From positions 31,284 to 95,283 of the forward strand of contig JACRDO010000095.1 in assembly GCA_016212885.1 (NCBI GenBank): 64,000 nt of DNA, written 5' to 3'. Positions 49,450-57,037 of the stretch are shown here, in pieces. The translations under genes and the position numbers were made by a program. A model generated the notes under the pieces. It ran no database searches and was not told the DNA's origin. It saw only the letters and a program-made list of their open reading frames with translations. The stretch's first letter is position 1. Each line of letters starts with the position of its first letter. Source of the stretch: Elusimicrobiota bacterium (lineage in GTDB: Bacteria; Elusimicrobiota; Elusimicrobia; UBA1565).

Positions 49450-50541
49450 CTACCTCAATTTCCTCAGTTTGAAGCGCATGAAAGCCGGCTTCAGAAGGTC
49501 CTCCGGCGCGGGGGAGCGCCCTTCGTCCCGCGCGCCACGGCCGGTTTGCCCCCGGCCGCCGAGCAGCAGCCGGCGGTGCGGGGGAAAGCCCGTGGCGATG
49601 ACGGTGATGCGGATGCGGTCGTCCATCGAATCGCTGAAGACGTGCCCGTACTTGATCTTCGCGTCCTGCGCGACCTGGGGGGAGATGAATTCCATGGCTT
49701 CGCGGATCTCCCCGATGGCCACGTTGCGGTTGCCGACGATGTTAACCAGGAGGCCCGTGGCCCCGTCGATGGAGACGTTCTCGAGCAGAGGCGAGGCGAT
49801 GGCGTTCTTCGCCGCGTCCACGGCCCGGCTCGGCCCAAAGGCCTCGCCGACGCCCATGAGGGCCTCGCCCGCGTTCGTCATGATCGCCTTGATGTCGTTG
49901 AGGTCCACGTTGATGCTGCCGGGCTGGGTGATGATGTCCGAGATGGCTTGGACCGCCTGGCGGAGCACGTCGTCCACCTTCCGATAGGCTTCGAGGCTCA
50001 GCGTGGTCTCGTCGGCCACCTGGAAGATGCGGTCGTTCGGGATCACGAGGAGGGTGTCCACGTAGCTGCGGAGCTCCTTGATGCCCATCTCCGCGTGGTT
50101 CGAGCGCACGCGGCCCTCGAACTGGAACGGCTTGGTCACGACCCCGATGGTCAGGGCGTTGAGCTCCTTGGCGATCTGGGCCGCTATAGGCGCGACGCCG
50201 GTGCCGGTCCCGCCGCCCATCCCGGCCGTGATGAAAACCAGGTCCGCGCCCGCGAGAACCTCCCGGATATGCTCCTGGGAGTCGAGGCCGGCCATCCGGC
50301 CCTTGGCCGGGTCCCCGCCGACGCCGAGCCCCCGGGTGATCCCTTCCCCGATCTGGACCTTGAAGGGCGCCTTGCTGCTGGCGAGGGCCTGCGCGTCCGT
50401 GTTGGCCGAGATGAGCTCCACGTCGTGGACCCCGGCCTCCACCATGCGGTTGACGGCGTTGCCCCCGGCCCCGCCGAGGCCGATGACCTTGATAACGGCC
50501 TGCAGCTTCTTGAGGTCCTCCGCGAAGCGGATGCGCGCCAT
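49450..50541 (-). CDS. ftsZ: Cell-division GTPase FtsZ
   Basis: 363 residues from the ATG at 50541 (MARIRFAEDL), whose TGATG overlap with ftsA supports it. Tubulin signature GMGGGTGTGVAP, GGAGGNAVNRM at the nucleotide site. The C-terminal linker is short (~35 residues) and ends in a conserved-type peptide (LLKPAFMRF) followed by Lys/Arg. Confidence 0.95.
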   Translation of the reverse strand: MARIRFAEDLKKLQAVIKVIGLGGAGGNAVNRMVEAGVHDVELISANTDAQALASSKAPFKVQIGEGITRGLGVGGDPAKGRMAGLDSQEHIREVLAGADLVFITAGMGGGTGTGVAPIAAQIAKELNALTIGVVTKPFQFEGRVRSNHAEMGIKELRSYVDTLLVIPNDRIFQVADETTLSLEAYRKVDDVLRQAVQAISDIITQPGSINVDLNDIKAIMTNAGEALMGVGEAFGPSRAVDAAKNAIASPLLENVSIDGATGLLVNIVGNRNVAIGEIREAMEFISPQVAQDAKIKYGHVFSDSMDDRIRITVIATGFPPHRRLLLGGRGQTGRGARDEGRSPAPEDLLKPAFMRFKLRKLR

Positions 50542-51782
50542 CAGAACATGTCCTGGAAGATCCTTCTTATCCCTTTCATCCAGCGCGCCTCCCCATGCCG
50601 CCCGTCCCCGCGGCCAAGGCTCTCGAACATGCCGGTATTCGGATAGCACACGAGGCTGATCGCGGAGGCGAAGGCCGGGTCGAAGAACCTCTCGTCGCCC
50701 GCGATGCTCCCCGGAGGCACGAGGCCGGGCCGGGCGGGCATCGCGAGGACCTGCTCGGCCGCTTCCGGCATGCCGCGGAGCATGGACCCGCCTCCCGAGA
50801 GGATGGCGCCGCCCGCCTGCGCGATGTCCGCGAAAGGGGAATCCTGGACCGCATTCGAGATGAGGGTGAAGATCTCCTCGACGCGAGGCAGGATCACCTG
50901 GTTCATCGCGCTCGTCTTGATCGTGCGCGCGATGCGCCCGTCCACGCCCACGTAGTCGATCGCTCCGTCATCGCCGGCGAACCGCGGATGGGCCACGCCG
51001 CGCTCGATCTTGATCTTCTCGGCCACGAGCATGTTCGTGCGCAGGGCGTGCGCGATGTCGCGCGTGATGAACTCCGCGCCGACGGGAAGCTCCTTGGTGA
51101 ACTTGATCGAGCCCTCGCCGTAGATCGCGAGCGAAATCGACTGGGCCCCGAGGTCTAAGAGCAGGCAGCCCAGCTCGCGCTCCTCGGGCGTGACGATCAA
51201 CTCGCCCAGGGCGACCGGGTTGTAGACGGTCTGAAGGACGTCGAAGCCGGCCTCAGCCACGGCCTTCGAGAGGTTGTTGAGATGGCTGATCGAGGCCGTC
51301 ACGATGTGGACTTCCACCTCGAGCAGGGCGCCTTCCATCCCGACCGGGTCCGGCACGCCCCTCTGGCGGTCCAGGGAGAAGCCCTGGGGGATGGTGTGGA
51401 GGATCTCCCGGTCGCCCGAGATGGAGATCGCCCTCGCGTTGCCGATGACGGCTTTGACGTCCTCCTGGGTGATCTCCTTGTCGGTGCGGGCGATGTTGTA
51501 GGCGCCGCGGTTGTTCACGGACTCCAGGTGCTTGCCGCGCACGCCCAGGAAAACGCCCTGCACCAGCTGCTTGGCCTCCTCCTCGGCCTTTTCGACGGCC
51601 TGCCGAATGGACCGGGAAGTCTCGGAGATGTTCAGGACGATGCCGCCCTTCACGCCGCGGCAGGCCGCGCTCGACCCGCTGAGGATTCGCATGCCTTGGC
51701 CGTCGGGGTTCGGCTCGCCGATCACGCAGGCGACGCGCCCGCTGCCCACGTCGAGTCCCGCGATCAAATCATTCTTGGCCAT
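50541..51782 (-). CDS. ftsA: Cell-division protein FtsA
   Basis: 413 residues from the ATG at 51782 (MAKNDLIAGLDVGSGRVACV); an ATG three codons upstream also fits. Actin-type phosphate motifs DVGSGRVACV and LLDLGAQSISLAIY, and an FtsA 1C domain between. The amphipathic C-terminal helix (WMKGIRRIFQDMF) should bind the membrane. Anchors FtsZ. Confidence 0.93.
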   Translation of the reverse strand: MAKNDLIAGLDVGSGRVACVIGEPNPDGQGMRILSGSSAACRGVKGGIVLNISETSRSIRQAVEKAEEEAKQLVQGVFLGVRGKHLESVNNRGAYNIARTDKEITQEDVKAVIGNARAISISGDREILHTIPQGFSLDRQRGVPDPVGMEGALLEVEVHIVTASISHLNNLSKAVAEAGFDVLQTVYNPVALGELIVTPEERELGCLLLDLGAQSISLAIYGEGSIKFTKELPVGAEFITRDIAHALRTNMLVAEKIKIERGVAHPRFAGDDGAIDYVGVDGRIARTIKTSAMNQVILPRVEEIFTLISNAVQDSPFADIAQAGGAILSGGGSMLRGMPEAAEQVLAMPARPGLVPPGSIAGDERFFDPAFASAISLVCYPNTGMFESLGRGDGRHGEARWMKGIRRIFQDMF

Positions 51783-51791
51783 AGGGTCCAT

Positions 51792-52592
51792 TCACCTCGG
51801 GCGGACCAGAATCTTGCCGTCTTCAAAATGGCGGAGGTCGGCGGAGAGAAGGCCGCCGAAGCGGGGCAGGGCGTCTGCGAACACTTCGCGAAGCCGATCG
51901 AGCTTCTCCTGCGTCCAGTCGAGCCCGCCCCATTTCAAAGCCGTCCCGTCCGCCAGGCCCGCGACCCACCCCCCCTGCGCGGGGTCGTACTTGAGCGCCG
52001 CCGGCTTCGCGGGCCGGGCGCCCGGCTCGCCGGCCGCGGCGATGAGCCGCGCAAGCTCCCGAAGGTCCGCTCCCTCCGGCAGGAGCGTCACATCCGCCTC
52101 AGGCAGAGGCTCCGCATAGACGCCCGCCGGAGCGTTGAAGATGCTTCCGTCCCCGCCGAGGTAGCCGGCGGGCTTCCCGTTCCTCAACGCCGCGGCCCAG
52201 GGCCGGCGGAGCGCCACGTCGCAGCGCACAGAACGGCCGGACCAGGAGCGATGCACGGAAACCGCCTCGACGCACGGGAAGGCCTCGCGCAGGCGCCGCG
52301 CCACGCGGTAGGGCCGGGCGAGGCCCCAGCGGTCCCCGGCCTTCCAGCCCAAAGCGTCCAGCAGGCGCCGCTCGAGCGCCGGCGGCGCGCCGAATACGGC
52401 GATGGACTCGACCCGGGTGAAGCCGGGGAGCCGGGAGGAGGAGAGGGCCGGGAGCTTGAGACGCGTCCAAGGCTTGGCCCGGGCGAGCAGAAGGCCGGCG
52501 GCGCCCAGCGCGAAAAAAGCCGCAAAGACGGCCGCGGCCCTGCGGCGGCGGCTCTTGGCCCTCGGCCTGAGCCGTATCCGGTGCCTCTTCAC
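51792..52592 (-). CDS. ftsQ: Cell-division protein FtsQ
   Basis: 266 residues: Arg/Lys-rich cytoplasmic N-terminus, one membrane helix (about 22-40), a POTRA domain (FTRVESIAVFGAPPALERRL) and the FtsQ beta domain. It is identified mainly by position before ftsA-ftsZ and by architecture, as FtsQ diverges fast. Confidence 0.85.
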   Translation of the reverse strand: MKRHRIRLRPRAKSRRRRAAAVFAAFFALGAAGLLLARAKPWTRLKLPALSSSRLPGFTRVESIAVFGAPPALERRLLDALGWKAGDRWGLARPYRVARRLREAFPCVEAVSVHRSWSGRSVRCDVALRRPWAAALRNGKPAGYLGGDGSIFNAPAGVYAEPLPEADVTLLPEGADLRELARLIAAAGEPGARPAKPAALKYDPAQGGWVAGLADGTALKWGGLDWTQEKLDRLREVFADALPRFGGLLSADLRHFEDGKILVRPR

Positions 52593-52713
52593 CTGCCGCC
52601 TTCTGCGGGAAAATGGGGAGAACGGCCTGAGAGGCTTCCTCTTGTGGCGACCACTGACGCAAATCTACTCGGCGTAAAATTCCTGTATTGAAATCGGTTC
52701 AAACTGTGGGGGA

Positions 52714-52742
52714 ATTATATCAACTTTATCCCGAGTGTTCAA
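52714..52742 (-). promoter_or_regulatory. Promoter of the ftsQAZ unit
   Basis: On the minus strand: TTGAAC (52737-52742), 17-bp spacer, TATAAT (52714-52719). Unlike many genes here, it has a ~115-nt leader before ftsQ. Confidence 0.65.
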
Positions 52743-52753
52743 TTTTTTCGAGC

Positions 52754-52791
52754 GCGAAAAAATCATATAATTCGCAGGCTGTATTTGTTTG
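52754..52791. repeat. Dispersed intergenic motif, copy C
   Basis: Between the ftsQ promoter and tRNA-Lys: contains TATAATTCGCAGGC and GTATTTGTTTG, aligning with copies at 11883 and 36807. A palindrome (TTTTTTCG / CGAAAAAA) overlaps its left edge (52743-52762). Confidence 0.45.
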
Positions 52792-52843
52792 AGCCCGCCC
52801 CGCTTGCGGCCGCGGGACAGGGCATGCTCTTAGAATATGTTTT

Positions 52844-52917
52844 GAGCCCGTAGCTCAGCTTGGTAGAGCACACGCCTTTTAAGCGTGGGGTCGTGGGTTC
52901 GAGTCCCACCGGGCTCA
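52844..52917 (+). tRNA. tRNA-Lys (TTT)
   Basis: 74 nt: acceptor GAGCCCG/CGGGCTC, anticodon loop CTTTTAA (TTT), T arm GTGGG-TTCGAGT-CCCAC. No encoded CCA. A TAGAAT sits at 52831-52836 just upstream. Confidence 0.95.
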
Positions 52918-52928
52918 AGGATCTTTGC

Positions 52929-53000
52929 GCCCTCATCGTCTATCGGCTAGGACATAACCCTTTCAAGGTTAAGAGCGGGGTTCGATTCCCCGTGAGGGCA
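52929..53000 (+). tRNA. tRNA-Glu (TTC)
   Basis: 72 nt: acceptor GCCCTCA/TGAGGGC, anticodon loop CTTTCAA (TTC), T arm CGGGG-TTCGATT-CCCCG. Lies 11 bp after tRNA-Lys and 8 bp before dapB, so probably one transcript. Confidence 0.95.
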
Positions 53001-53008
53001 TTATCTTT

Positions 53009-53719
53009 ATGAGTGAACCGATACGCATCGTCTTGTGCGGCGCCAACGGCCGGATGGGCCGAGCCGTCGCAGCTGCCGTCGAAAAAGACGGCCGTTTCTC
53101 CATCGCCGCCGGCGTCGACCGCTCGGGCGCCTTCGCGTCCCCCGAGCGCCTCCCGGAGCTTCTTAAAACAGCGGACGTCCTCGTGGACTTCAGCTCGGCC
53201 GGGCCCGCCCTCTCCTTCATCGAGGCCGCCGCCGCCGCCGGGGTCCCCGCCGTGAGCGGCACCACCGGCTTCGATGAAAGCCGGCGCAAGTGCCTTGAAA
53301 CTCTCTCCGGCCGCATCCCACTATTGGTCGCAGCGAACATGAGCCTCGGGATGAATCTCCTTTATCATCTCGCCGCCCGCGCCGCCGCGGCCCTCCCGAG
53401 CTATGACGCGGCCGTGAGCGAGACGCACCACGCCCTCAAGAAGGACTCTCCGAGCGGCAGCGCTTTGCGCTTGATCGACGCGGTCAAAGCCGCGCGCAGG
53501 GACGGCCGGCCGGTGGGGGCCGCGAGCCTGCGCGTGGGCGACGTGGTGGGGGACCACACCCTCGTCCTGGCCGGACCCGGCGAGCGGATCGAGCTCACCC
53601 ATCGCGCCCAGTCCCGCGAGGTATTCGCCCGCGGCGCTCTTGAAGCCGCGCTCTGGATCCGAGGGCGCAAGGCGGGGCTCTATTCCATGGCGGACGTGCT
53701 GGACATCCCCGCGGCATGA
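53009..53719 (+). CDS. dapB: 4-hydroxy-tetrahydrodipicolinate reductase
   Basis: 236 residues. NAD(P)H-binding GANGRMGRAVA and the substrate motif ETHHALKKDSPSGSAL are intact. Part of the lysine/DAP pathway. Co-transcribed with the upstream tRNAs to judge from the 8-bp gap; the stop overlaps the next start (ATGA). Confidence 0.92.
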   Translation: MSEPIRIVLCGANGRMGRAVAAAVEKDGRFSIAAGVDRSGAFASPERLPELLKTADVLVDFSSAGPALSFIEAAAAAGVPAVSGTTGFDESRRKCLETLSGRIPLLVAANMSLGMNLLYHLAARAAAALPSYDAAVSETHHALKKDSPSGSALRLIDAVKAARRDGRPVGAASLRVGDVVGDHTLVLAGPGERIELTHRAQSREVFARGALEAALWIRGRKAGLYSMADVLDIPAA

Positions 53720-54090
53720 AGCTCCCCCCCTGGGCCGAGAAGCTCCTCGACCTCTTCTCCGACGAAGACGACCCTTCCGAGCCCTTCTACGACCCGGTCC
53801 ACCTGGGCGCCGCGGTCATGATCACGCTGGTCGCGATCGGCTGTCTTTACTGGCTGCTGTGGACCCTGCTCGTCTACGAGGGAGGCCTTTTCGGCAAGAT
53901 CGTCCCGGCGCTCCGGGTCATTTTCACTTCCAAGACGCTCCAGGATTACGGATACCGGGGAGAGTTCGACCGGGGCGTCTTCGAAGGCTGGTTCGGGAAC
54001 TTGGCCGCGCTGGCCCTCTGCATCGCGGTCGTCATCGCTCTGCGCCGCCTCTATATGGACGGCCGGCGCAAACATGAGACCTCCCGTTGA
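53716..54090 (+). CDS. Hypothetical membrane protein
   Basis: 124 residues with two membrane helices (about 32-54, AVMITLVAIGCLYWLLWTLLV, split by nothing obvious, and 94-111, NLAALALCIAVVIALRRL). Not recognised. It overlaps dapB upstream and folK downstream (17 bp), so it is translated within this operon. Confidence 0.65.
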   Translation: MKLPPWAEKLLDLFSDEDDPSEPFYDPVHLGAAVMITLVAIGCLYWLLWTLLVYEGGLFGKIVPALRVIFTSKTLQDYGYRGEFDRGVFEGWFGNLAALALCIAVVIALRRLYMDGRRKHETSR

Positions 54091-54493
54091 CTGCTTCATC
54101 GGCCTGGGCTCCAACCTAGGGGACCGGAAAGCCCACCTCGCCTTCGCTTTGAAGGCGCTCTCGCGCCTCCCCTTCACCCGGCTCGTGCGTCGTTCCCGCC
54201 TGCATGAGACCGCAGCCGTAGGGCCCCCCCAGCCGAAGTATCTCAACGCCGTTGCTTGGATCAAGACCCGCTTAAGCCCCATGGGCCTTCTGGTCGAGCT
54301 CAAGCGCCTGGAAGCCCTGCGTGGAAGGCGTGCGGGCCCGCGCTGGGGCCCGCGCCCGCTCGACTGCGACATCCTCTATTATGGGAAGAAGCGGCTTAAG
54401 ACCCCGTGGCTCACGCTGCCGCACCCGCTGGCGCTGAGCCGGCGATTCGTCCTGGAGCCCCTGGCTGAGCTCCGGTCGAAAATGTTAGATTGA
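54074..54493 (+). CDS. folK: 2-amino-4-hydroxy-6-hydroxymethyldihydropteridine pyrophosphokinase
   Basis: 139 residues, slightly short for the family. Signature GLGSNLGDR at the N-terminus and RWGPRPLDCDILYY for Mg-ATP binding. Folate biosynthesis. Confidence 0.9.
   Translation: MRPPVDCFIGLGSNLGDRKAHLAFALKALSRLPFTRLVRRSRLHETAAVGPPQPKYLNAVAWIKTRLSPMGLLVELKRLEALRGRRAGPRWGPRPLDCDILYYGKKRLKTPWLTLPHPLALSRRFVLEPLAELRSKMLD
54486..54491 (+). promoter_or_regulatory. Possible -10 element for panB
   Basis: TAGATT ending 6 nt before the panB ATG, overlapping the folK end; same spacing as other leaderless-type starts here. Confidence 0.35.
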
Positions 54494-54497
54494 CCTC

Positions 54498-55307
54498 ATG
54501 TCCGTCGCTGACAAGGTGACGACGAGCCGCTTGCTCGAGATGAAGCGCAAGGGCCGGCGCATCGCGGCCCTGAGCGCGTACGACGCCCCAACCGCGGCTC
54601 TGCTCAACGAGGCCGCGGTGGACGTGATCCTGGTCGGGGACTCCGTCGGCAACGTCAAGCTCGGCTACGAGAACACCCTGCCGGTGACGCCGGAGCAGAT
54701 GCTCCACCATGTCCAGGCGGTCCGCCGCGGCAACACGCGCGCCCTGCTGGTGGCCGACATGCCTTATCTTTCCTATGAGATCGACCCGAAGGAGGCCCTG
54801 CGCCACGCGGGCCGCTTCGTCAAGGAAGGGGGCGCGGAGGCCGTCAAGCTGGAGGGCGGCATCGAGGTCGGAGGCGTCATCAAGGAGCTCCTGCGCGTCC
54901 ACATCCCGGTGATGGGCCATCTCGGCCTGACTCCCCAAGCCGTGAACCGGCTGGGAGGCTACAAGGTCCAGGGCCGCGCCGTAAAAGACGCCGAGAAGAT
55001 GGTCACGGACGCGCGCATCCTCGAGGGCGCGGGGGTCTTCGCCATCGTGCTCGAGTGCGTCCCCTCCGATCTCGCCCGCGAGATCACCCGGAAGGTCTCG
55101 GTCCCGACGATCGGCATCGGAGCGGGGCCGCACTGCGACGGCCAGATCCTGGTCCTCGACGATATGCTGGGCTTGAGCCCCGGCTCGCCGCCCAGATTCG
55201 TCAAGCGCTACGCCGAGCTCCGGCCCGCGATGCTTGAGGCCGTTCGCCGCTATGCTGCGGACGTCCGCAGCGGAAAATTTCCAGCATCCGAGCAGTGGTA
55301 CCGCTGA
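54498..55307 (+). CDS. panB: 3-methyl-2-oxobutanoate hydroxymethyltransferase
   Basis: 269 residues. LSAYDAPTAALLNE, the Mg-binding VGDSVGNVKLG, VKLEGG and the C-terminal IGIGAGPHCDGQILVLDD are all present. First step of pantothenate synthesis. Confidence 0.93.
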   Translation: MSVADKVTTSRLLEMKRKGRRIAALSAYDAPTAALLNEAAVDVILVGDSVGNVKLGYENTLPVTPEQMLHHVQAVRRGNTRALLVADMPYLSYEIDPKEALRHAGRFVKEGGAEAVKLEGGIEVGGVIKELLRVHIPVMGHLGLTPQAVNRLGGYKVQGRAVKDAEKMVTDARILEGAGVFAIVLECVPSDLAREITRKVSVPTIGIGAGPHCDGQILVLDDMLGLSPGSPPRFVKRYAELRPAMLEAVRRYAADVRSGKFPASEQWYR

Positions 55308-56176
55308 CCTGGCTGCCGCTCGTCTTGATCCTCTGCCTGGCCGTATTCGGTTTGGCGGGCTATTGGGGCACGAACGTCCTCTTCCATCCGCCGAACATGC
55401 TGCCGCACACCCTTTGGCCGGAGCAATTCGGCTTCACCTACGAAGCCGTCGCCTTTTCCACCAACGACGGGATCAAGCTGCGCGGCTGGCTCATCCCCTG
55501 CGCGAGAGCGACCCGGAGGACGATCCTTTGCTGCCACGGCTGGGGCGACAACAAGGGGGACCTTCTCAAGCGCATCCATTTTCTGGGCAAGGGCTTCAAC
55601 CTCTTCCTCTTCGACAGCCGCTCCCACGGCGAGAGCGGAGGGGACATCACAGGCAACAGCTACCTGGAGGCCCGCGACTTCGATGCGGCCCTCCGCTTCC
55701 TCAAGGCGGCCCGGCCCGAGTGGGCTTCCCGGCTGGGGGTCTTCGGGCTCTCGATGGGCGCCGTGATGGCGGTTCGCGGCATGGCCGAGCACCCGGACTT
55801 CCGCTGCGCCGTCTTCGAGTCCCCTTTCCGGTCCTACCGCGCGGTGGCCGCGCAGTTCACCTGGAACAACTATCGCCTGCCGTTCTTCCCCTTCGTATGG
55901 GCGATCCTGCTGGTTGCCCGCCTGCGCCTGGGCGGGGACCCGGAATCCTGCAGCCCGAGCCTCCATGTCCGCCGCTTAAGCGGCCGCCCGATCCTCTTCA
56001 TCGCAGCTGAGAACGACCCTCTGATGCCCGTCTCCGTGGTGCGCTCGCTCTACGACGACGCCGGAAAGCCCAAGGAATTCTACCTCTCCCCGGGAGCCTT
56101 CCATGGAGGCTGCTGGGAAGCCGATGCCGAGGGATACCGCAGGAAGCTCATGGAGTTCTTCGAGAAAAACCTATGA
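55295..56176 (+). CDS. Alpha/beta hydrolase, membrane-anchored, between panB and panC
   Basis: 293 residues. A membrane helix (about 5-24, WLPLVLILCLAVFGLAGYW) precedes an alpha/beta-hydrolase domain: CHGWGDNKGD oxyanion region, nucleophile GLSMGAVMA, acid ENDPLM and the His in GAFHGGCW. Substrate unknown. GTG start inside panB; its stop overlaps the panC start. Confidence 0.83.
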   Translation: MVPLTWLPLVLILCLAVFGLAGYWGTNVLFHPPNMLPHTLWPEQFGFTYEAVAFSTNDGIKLRGWLIPCARATRRTILCCHGWGDNKGDLLKRIHFLGKGFNLFLFDSRSHGESGGDITGNSYLEARDFDAALRFLKAARPEWASRLGVFGLSMGAVMAVRGMAEHPDFRCAVFESPFRSYRAVAAQFTWNNYRLPFFPFVWAILLVARLRLGGDPESCSPSLHVRRLSGRPILFIAAENDPLMPVSVVRSLYDDAGKPKEFYLSPGAFHGGCWEADAEGYRRKLMEFFEKNL

Positions 56177-57033
56177 GGCTCGTCCGAACGCCCCGCGAGA
56201 TGTCCCGGCTGGCGCAATCCTGGCGCAGGAAGGGCCTCTCGATCGGACTGGTGCCCACGATGGGCGCGCTGCACCAGGGGCACCTCTCGTTGATGCGCCG
56301 GGCCCGGCGGGAGAACCGCCGGGTCGTGGCGTCGGTTTTCGTCAACAAGCTCCAGTTTGGCCCGAACGAGGACTTCGCCCGCTACCCGCGCCCTTTCGCC
56401 CGGGACCGCGGCCTCTGCGCCTCGGCCGGCGCGGACGCGCTCTACCGGCCGGGCGCCGCGTCGATGTACCCAAGAGGATTCCGCACACATGCGGAGGTGG
56501 AAGGCCTCTCCGAGCTCCTCTGCGGCCGCTTCCGGCCGGGCCATTTCCGCGGCGTGGCCACGATCGTGCTGAAGCTCCTCTTGCAGGTCCGGCCGGACAG
56601 GCTCTACCTGGGGGAGAAGGACTTCCAGCAGCTCATGGTCCTGAGGCGGATGATCCAAGACATGGACCTGGGGGTCAGGGTCGTCGCGTGCCGGACGATC
56701 CGCGAGCCGGACGGACTGGCCCTCTCCAGCCGCAACGCCTATCTGAGCCCCGAAGAGCGCGCGCACGCTCCGCGCCTGTTCCGCGCCCTTCTCGCCGGGG
56801 CCGCCGCGGCGAGGCGGCGAGGCGCGACGCCGGCGCTGGTGCGCCGCGCGATGCTGCGGGAGATCCGGGGGATTCCCGGGGTCAGAATCGACTACCTGCT
56901 CGCCGTGGATCCGGGGACCCTGCTGGAGCCCGCGGCCATGGGCGGCCTGCGGGGCGTTCTGCGTCTTGTCGGCGCGATCCGCATCGGCCGCACCCGCCTG
57001 ATTGACAACATCCCCGTCTATTGTGGAGAATAA
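56173..57033 (+). CDS. panC: Pantothenate synthetase
   Basis: 286 residues. VPTMGALHQGHLSLM with the HxGH ATP motif, VNKLQFGPNEDF and SSRNAYLSPEER. Joins pantoate and beta-alanine. Coupled to the hydrolase by ATGA overlap. Confidence 0.93.
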   Translation: MRLVRTPREMSRLAQSWRRKGLSIGLVPTMGALHQGHLSLMRRARRENRRVVASVFVNKLQFGPNEDFARYPRPFARDRGLCASAGADALYRPGAASMYPRGFRTHAEVEGLSELLCGRFRPGHFRGVATIVLKLLLQVRPDRLYLGEKDFQQLMVLRRMIQDMDLGVRVVACRTIREPDGLALSSRNAYLSPEERAHAPRLFRALLAGAAAARRRGATPALVRRAMLREIRGIPGVRIDYLLAVDPGTLLEPAAMGGLRGVLRLVGAIRIGRTRLIDNIPVYCGE

Positions 57034-57037
57034 GTCC

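Noticed and set aside
48697..50646. 649-codon plus-strand frame over pilT and ftsZ
   Set aside because: Shadow of two highly conserved genes on the other strand.
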